Shown here piece by piece: positions 6,389 to 9,258 of a stretch of DNA of 9,258 bases. The stretch is from the NCBI GenBank assembly GCA_030840545.1, contig JAVEEH010000203.1:1-9258 (forward strand), in the 5' to 3' direction. The notes beneath the pieces were generated by a model. That model had not been told where the DNA came from, searched no databases, and saw only the letters and a program-made list of their open reading frames with translations. A program made the translations under genes and the position numbers. Source of the stretch: Frankiaceae bacterium. GTDB lineage: Bacteria; Actinomycetota; Actinomycetes; JAFAQI01. Position 1 is the stretch's first letter. Each line of letters begins with the position of its first letter.

Positions 6389-7846
6389 CTATCCGCCGAC
6401 TCCGCCGAGCGAGACATACTTGACGTCGACGTACTCGTCGACGCCGAGCGGTCCGCCCTCGCGACCGATGCCGCTCTCCTTCACCCCGCCGAAAGGCGCC
6501 TGGACGGCGGAGATCGACGCGTCGTTGACGCCGACGGTCCCGTAGTCGAGCGCCTCGGTCATCCGGACGACCCGGTTGACGTCACGGGTGAAGAAGTACG
6601 CCGCCAGGCCATAGACGGTGTCGTTGGCGCGCGCGATGACGTCCGCCTCGTCGTCGAAGGGCAGGATCGCCGCGACCGGGCCGAACGTCTCTTCCCTGGT
6701 CAGGTCCATGGTGTCGTTGACGCCGGTCAGGACGGTTGGTGCGTAGAAGTTGCGGCCGGGCGCATCGGCGACCGTCACCCGCTCGCCGCCGAGAACCACT
6801 GTCGCGCCCTTGGCTCGGGCGTCAGCGACGTGCCGCTCCACCTTGTCCAACGCGGCGTCCTCCACGAGCGGGCCGACACCGACGCCAGGATCGACGCCGT
6901 TGCCAACCTTGAGCGCCTGCAGCCGTTCGACCAGCCGCTGGGTGAACGTCTCGACCACCGGCGCCTGGACGAAAATCCGGTTGGCGGACACGCACGTCTG
7001 GCCCATGTTGCGCATCTTCACCGCGACGGTCTGGTCAACGGCGTGGTCGAGGTCAGCGTCGGCGAACACGATCAACGGCGCATGACCACCGAGCTCGAGC
7101 GACACCCGCTTCATCGTCTCGGCCGCGCCGCGCATCAGCAGCTTGCCGACTTCGGTGGATCCGGTGAACGACACCGCGCGCACCCGCGCGTCCTCCATGA
7201 TGGCGGCCGCCAGCGGGACCGGGTCCAGCCCGGGCACGATCGCCAGCACTCCCTTGGGCAGACCCGCCTCGTGGAAGCAACGCCCGATCTCCAGAGCCGA
7301 CAGTGGGGTCAGCTCGGCCGGCTTGACGACCATCGTGCAGCCGGCGGCAAGCGCGGCACCGAGCTTGCGCAAGATCTGCAGCGAGGGAAAGTTCCATGGG
7401 GTGATCGCCGCCGTGACCCCGAGCGGCTGCTTGATGACGGTGATGCGCTTCTCCCGGCTCGTCGCCGGGATCGTCATCCCGTAGATGCGCCGGGCCTCCT
7501 CGGCGAACCACTCGATGAAGCCGATGCCGTACTCCAGCTCACCCCGCGACTGGTCGAGTGGCTTGCCCTGCTCCAGCGTCATCACCCGAGCGAGGTGGTC
7601 GATGTCGGCACGCATCACTGTGGCGGCGCGACGCATGATCTGCGAGCGCTCGAGCGCGACCGACGTGCCCCATGCCGGCTGTGCGGCCGCGGCCGCGTCG
7701 ATCGCGCGTTGCATGTCCTCGCGACCGGCATCCGCGACCTTCGTCAGTGTTTCGCCGGTGGCCGGGTTGTCCACCCCGAAGGTGACGCCGCTGGCCGCGT
7801 CAGACCATTCACCGTTGATGAACAGCTGGCTCAACAGGTCAGCCAT
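6389..7846 (-). CDS. NAD(P)-dependent aldehyde dehydrogenase, succinate-semialdehyde dehydrogenase type
   Basis: A 485-residue aldehyde dehydrogenase of normal length. It oxidises an aldehyde to an acid through a thiohemiacetal on Cys285. Visible catalytic residues are Asn152 in TPWNFPS, Lys175 in VKPAE, Glu251 in LELGGHAP, Cys285 in GQTCVSANR and Glu386 in EETFGP. The GQTCVSANR context and the C-terminal FGGVKESGIGREGG run resemble GabD-type semialdehyde dehydrogenases more than betaine or simple aliphatic aldehyde dehydrogenases. An aldehyde carrying a distal carboxylate is therefore plausible but not proven. The start ATG at 7846 is preceded by GAGCGAGG at good spacing. It lies 28 bases downstream of the alcohol dehydrogenase and 8 bases upstream of the CoA ligase, forming an alcohol-aldehyde-acid-acyl-CoA series. 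Confidence 0.93.
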   Translation of the reverse strand: MADLLSQLFINGEWSDAASGVTFGVDNPATGETLTKVADAGREDMQRAIDAAAAAQPAWGTSVALERSQIMRRAATVMRADIDHLARVMTLEQGKPLDQSRGELEYGIGFIEWFAEEARRIYGMTIPATSREKRITVIKQPLGVTAAITPWNFPSLQILRKLGAALAAGCTMVVKPAELTPLSALEIGRCFHEAGLPKGVLAIVPGLDPVPLAAAIMEDARVRAVSFTGSTEVGKLLMRGAAETMKRVSLELGGHAPLIVFADADLDHAVDQTVAVKMRNMGQTCVSANRIFVQAPVVETFTQRLVERLQALKVGNGVDPGVGVGPLVEDAALDKVERHVADARAKGATVVLGGERVTVADAPGRNFYAPTVLTGVNDTMDLTREETFGPVAAILPFDDEADVIARANDTVYGLAAYFFTRDVNRVVRMTEALDYGTVGVNDASISAVQAPFGGVKESGIGREGGPLGVDEYVDVKYVSLGGVGG

Positions 7847-7874
7847 ACGTCCTCGCTCTCGATGGTTGTGCTAC

Positions 7875-8969
7875 CTACGCGTTCGGCACCACACCGGCGC
7901 GCGCGACCTGCCGCGCCGCGCCTCGCTGGATGGCCTCGGTGATCTCCGCGAGGCTGTAGTCGCGGTCGGTGAGCCGCCCGAACGGATAGTCCTCGTGCAC
8001 ACGCGCCAGGAACTCGATCGCCTTGTGGAGATACCAGGGGTCATAGCGCAAGAAGCCGCGAACCGTCAGGTTCTTCCGCGTGATCAGGCCCGGCGTCAGT
8101 GCGACCTCGTGGGCCGGCCCGACGTTGATGTTCCCGACCGACGCGATCCGCCCGCCGATCCCAGCGAGCTCGACCGACTCCGGGAAGGCGGCGGCGACGC
8201 CAGTCACCTCCAGCACGACATCGGCCCCGTCGCTGCCGGTCAGCTCCTGCACTCGCTTTGCCCGGTCGAGGGGTGTGGTGTGCTCTCTCATGTCGATCAC
8301 GTCGTGCGCGCCGAACGCGCGGGCGAGCTCGAGCCGCTCCGGCACCGCGTCGACGACGAAGACCCTGGCCCCCCGGTCGCGGGCCACCGCCGCCGCATAG
8401 AGGCCCAGCCCGCCGGCACCCTGGATGACGATGTTTTCGCCGCTGCGCAGGTCGATGCGGTCGAGGGCGAAGAGCATCTGGGCAAGCCCGCAGTTCGCGC
8501 CGGCGACAGTCTCGTCAGAGAGCGCGTCGGGCACCTTGTAGAAGTACTGCTCGGGATCGACGTAGTAGTGCGTCGCGAAGGCGCCGTAGAAGTGCGGGGC
8601 TTCCTCCGGGCGGCGCGCCCACAGCCGCAGCGAGTTGCGACAGAGACTGAACTCGCCCTTCAGACATCCGGCGCAGCGGCGGCACGCGAGAAAATAGACA
8701 GCGACGACACGATCGCCCAGCTCGACCGGCTCGCCGGCGTAGTCCGTCGTGACGCCGGCGCCGAGCGCATGAACCCGCCCGACGAACTCGTGCCCGAGGA
8801 CGGAGTTGCGCAGCAGCGGGCTCTCGTAGTGGTAGATGTGCACGTCGGACCCGCAGACGTTGGCGCGAGTGACCTCGAGGACCACCGCGCCCGGTTCAGG
8901 ATCGGGGACGTCGAACTCCTTGAGCTCCACGGTCTCCGGGCCGACGAGAGCGGCGACCTGACCCTTCAT
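7875..8969 (-). CDS. Zinc-dependent alcohol dehydrogenase (MDR superfamily)
   Basis: A 364-residue medium-chain dehydrogenase. Catalytic-zinc ligands are Cys39 (in VCGSD), His60-Glu61 (in LGHEFVG) and probably Cys160. The structural-zinc lobe has Cys96, Cys99, Cys102 and Cys110 (CRRCAGC then C). The nucleotide site is GAGGLGL at 184-190, and Asp207 at the end of the second strand (VFVVDAVPERL) suggests NAD over NADP. It should oxidise a primary or secondary alcohol; the unusual FLACRRCAGCLKGEFSLC lobe is complete. I chose ATG at 8969 because MKGQVAALVGPETVEL matches the family N-terminus. A longer reading to 9101 would add an unrelated Arg-rich leader lying across the 9004-9055 dyad. The ribosome binding site is weak (AGG close to the ATG). 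It is first gene of the dehydrogenase/ligase run and is divergent from the hydrolase gene at 9135. Confidence 0.92.
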   Translation of the reverse strand: MKGQVAALVGPETVELKEFDVPDPEPGAVVLEVTRANVCGSDVHIYHYESPLLRNSVLGHEFVGRVHALGAGVTTDYAGEPVELGDRVVAVYFLACRRCAGCLKGEFSLCRNSLRLWARRPEEAPHFYGAFATHYYVDPEQYFYKVPDALSDETVAGANCGLAQMLFALDRIDLRSGENIVIQGAGGLGLYAAAVARDRGARVFVVDAVPERLELARAFGAHDVIDMREHTTPLDRAKRVQELTGSDGADVVLEVTGVAAAFPESVELAGIGGRIASVGNINVGPAHEVALTPGLITRKNLTVRGFLRYDPWYLHKAIEFLARVHEDYPFGRLTDRDYSLAEITEAIQRGAARQVARAGVVPNA

Positions 8970-9003
8970 GTGCCTAGTAGATGTCCCGGTCGCGCTGGCG
9001 GGG

Positions 9004-9055
9004 TGTCCGCGTTTGGCACACGTGCGGCCAGGCCACCGTGTGCCGAAACGGGACA
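9004..9055. promoter_or_regulatory. Large imperfect dyad between divergent genes (candidate operator)
   Basis: Two 19-base arms (9004-9022 and 9037-9055) match as inverted repeats at 15 of 19 positions around a 14-base spacer. The inner 8 bases are perfect (GGCACACG and CGTGTGCC) and the outer 5 are perfect (TGTCC and GGACA). It is centred 60 bases upstream of the alcohol dehydrogenase ATG and 105 bases upstream of the divergent hydrolase ATG, in a 165-base gap (8970-9134) with no other gene. The position is ideal for controlling both genes from one site. The cluster's own AcoR-like regulator is the obvious candidate binder, but this is inference. Confidence 0.6.
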
Positions 9056-9121
9056 GGACCGGGCCGACACCGCAGGACATGGTGGGCGCCTGGCGACGCA
9101 ACCGGCGTCCGCGGCGTCCCT

Positions 9122-9127
9122 GGAGGG
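9122..9127 (+). promoter_or_regulatory. Ribosome binding site of the divergent edge gene
   Basis: GGAGGG sits seven bases before ATG 9135. This strong Shine-Dalgarno match supports the short frame at the window's right end as a true gene start. Confidence 0.7.
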
Positions 9128-9134
9128 CCGGCAG

Positions 9135-9258
9135 ATGAGCTCCTTTGGCACGGCCAAGCGGTTGTGGGCCCTCGACTCGCCGACCTTCACGGTCGAGGCG
9201 AACACGCTCATGTATGGCCTGAGCGGCGAGCTGACCATCCCCATGCCGGCGTACCTCA
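9135..9258 (+). CDS. Probable MBL-fold hydrolase, AHL-lactonase-like (partial, N-terminal 41 residues)
   Basis: The frame opens at ATG 9135 with a strong ribosome binding site and is still open at the window edge. The 41 visible residues start MSSFGTAKRLWALDSPTFTV and end GLSGELTIPMPAYL. A short KLY.LD-like opening strand, a variable loop, then I-P-V/M-P-A/F-Y/F-L is the N-terminal pattern I recognise from the N-acyl homoserine lactonase family (AiiA, AttM/BlcC). In those proteins it leads into the HxHxDH metal site, which here would lie outside the window. Members hydrolyse lactones or related esters using two metal ions. Divergence from the alcohol dehydrogenase across a shared dyad suggests joint regulation. 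With no catalytic motif visible, the assignment is provisional; another MBL-fold hydrolase is the main alternative. Confidence 0.55.
   Translation, partial: MSSFGTAKRLWALDSPTFTVEANTLMYGLSGELTIPMPAYL

Noticed and set aside
6830..7942. Long plus-strand open frame antisense to the aldehyde dehydrogenase
   Set aside because: The composition is rich in Arg, His and Asp with no fold signature, and the opposite strand encodes an intact aldehyde dehydrogenase.
9014..9028. Sigma-54-like -24/-12 match (TGGCAC with GG-N10-GC spacing) inside the dyad
   Set aside because: The -12 element is poor, the match falls within the palindrome arms, and the adjacent regulator lacks the GAFTGA motif needed to work with sigma-54.
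8970..9101. Longer alcohol dehydrogenase start at 9101 or 9080
   Set aside because: The added leader is not family-like and would cover the 9004-9055 dyad. MKGQVAALVG at 8969 fits the family start.
8966..9244. Minus-strand frame overlapping the divergent gene at the right edge
   Set aside because: It has no recognisable domain, and the plus-strand frame at 9135 has a strong ribosome binding site and a family-like N-terminus.

Overview
The window is GC-rich DNA with strong G/C preference at third codon positions. It is packed with acyl-CoA catabolic genes, almost all on the minus strand. The mix is a CoA-ligase/thiolase-fold/DUF35 set, an ADP-forming-type acyl-CoA synthetase, a zinc alcohol dehydrogenase, and an AcoR-like regulator that has lost its sigma-54 contact motif. 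This fits an actinobacterium, but no RNA gene or marker fixes the taxon. I see no mobile element, tRNA, rRNA or CRISPR array.

Layout, read along the minus strand from the right edge: zinc-dependent alcohol dehydrogenase (8969 to 7875), NAD(P)-dependent aldehyde dehydrogenase of the succinate-semialdehyde dehydrogenase type (7846 to 6389) and AMP-forming acyl-CoA ligase (6380 to 4803) form a tight run with gaps of 28 and 8 bases. After a 121-base gap comes a GAF/AAA+/Fis-HTH regulator (4681 to 2801). After a further 113-base gap comes a translationally coupled trio: a thiolase-fold protein (2687 to 1554), a DUF35 zinc-ribbon/OB-fold partner (1554 to 1165), and an ADP-forming-type acyl-CoA synthetase (1168, running off the left edge). 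At the right edge a plus-strand gene starts divergently at 9135. Its 41 visible residues look like the N-terminus of an AHL-lactonase-type metallo-beta-lactamase-fold hydrolase.

The simplest reading is a catabolic cluster. A lactone or ester may be opened by the edge hydrolase. The resulting alcohol would be oxidised by the dehydrogenase to an aldehyde or semialdehyde, then by the aldehyde dehydrogenase to an acid, which the ligase activates to a CoA thioester. The thiolase-fold/DUF35 pair would then cleave a downstream CoA intermediate, perhaps by retro-aldol chemistry, because both classical thiolase cysteines are absent. The second CoA ligase would salvage or activate another acid. The substrate is not determined by the sequence.

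The most noteworthy non-coding element is a 52-base imperfect dyad (9004-9055) between the divergent dehydrogenase and hydrolase genes. A smaller inverted repeat (4736-4763) with related CACA/TGTG half-sites lies in front of the regulator gene. Both are candidate operators for the cluster's regulator.
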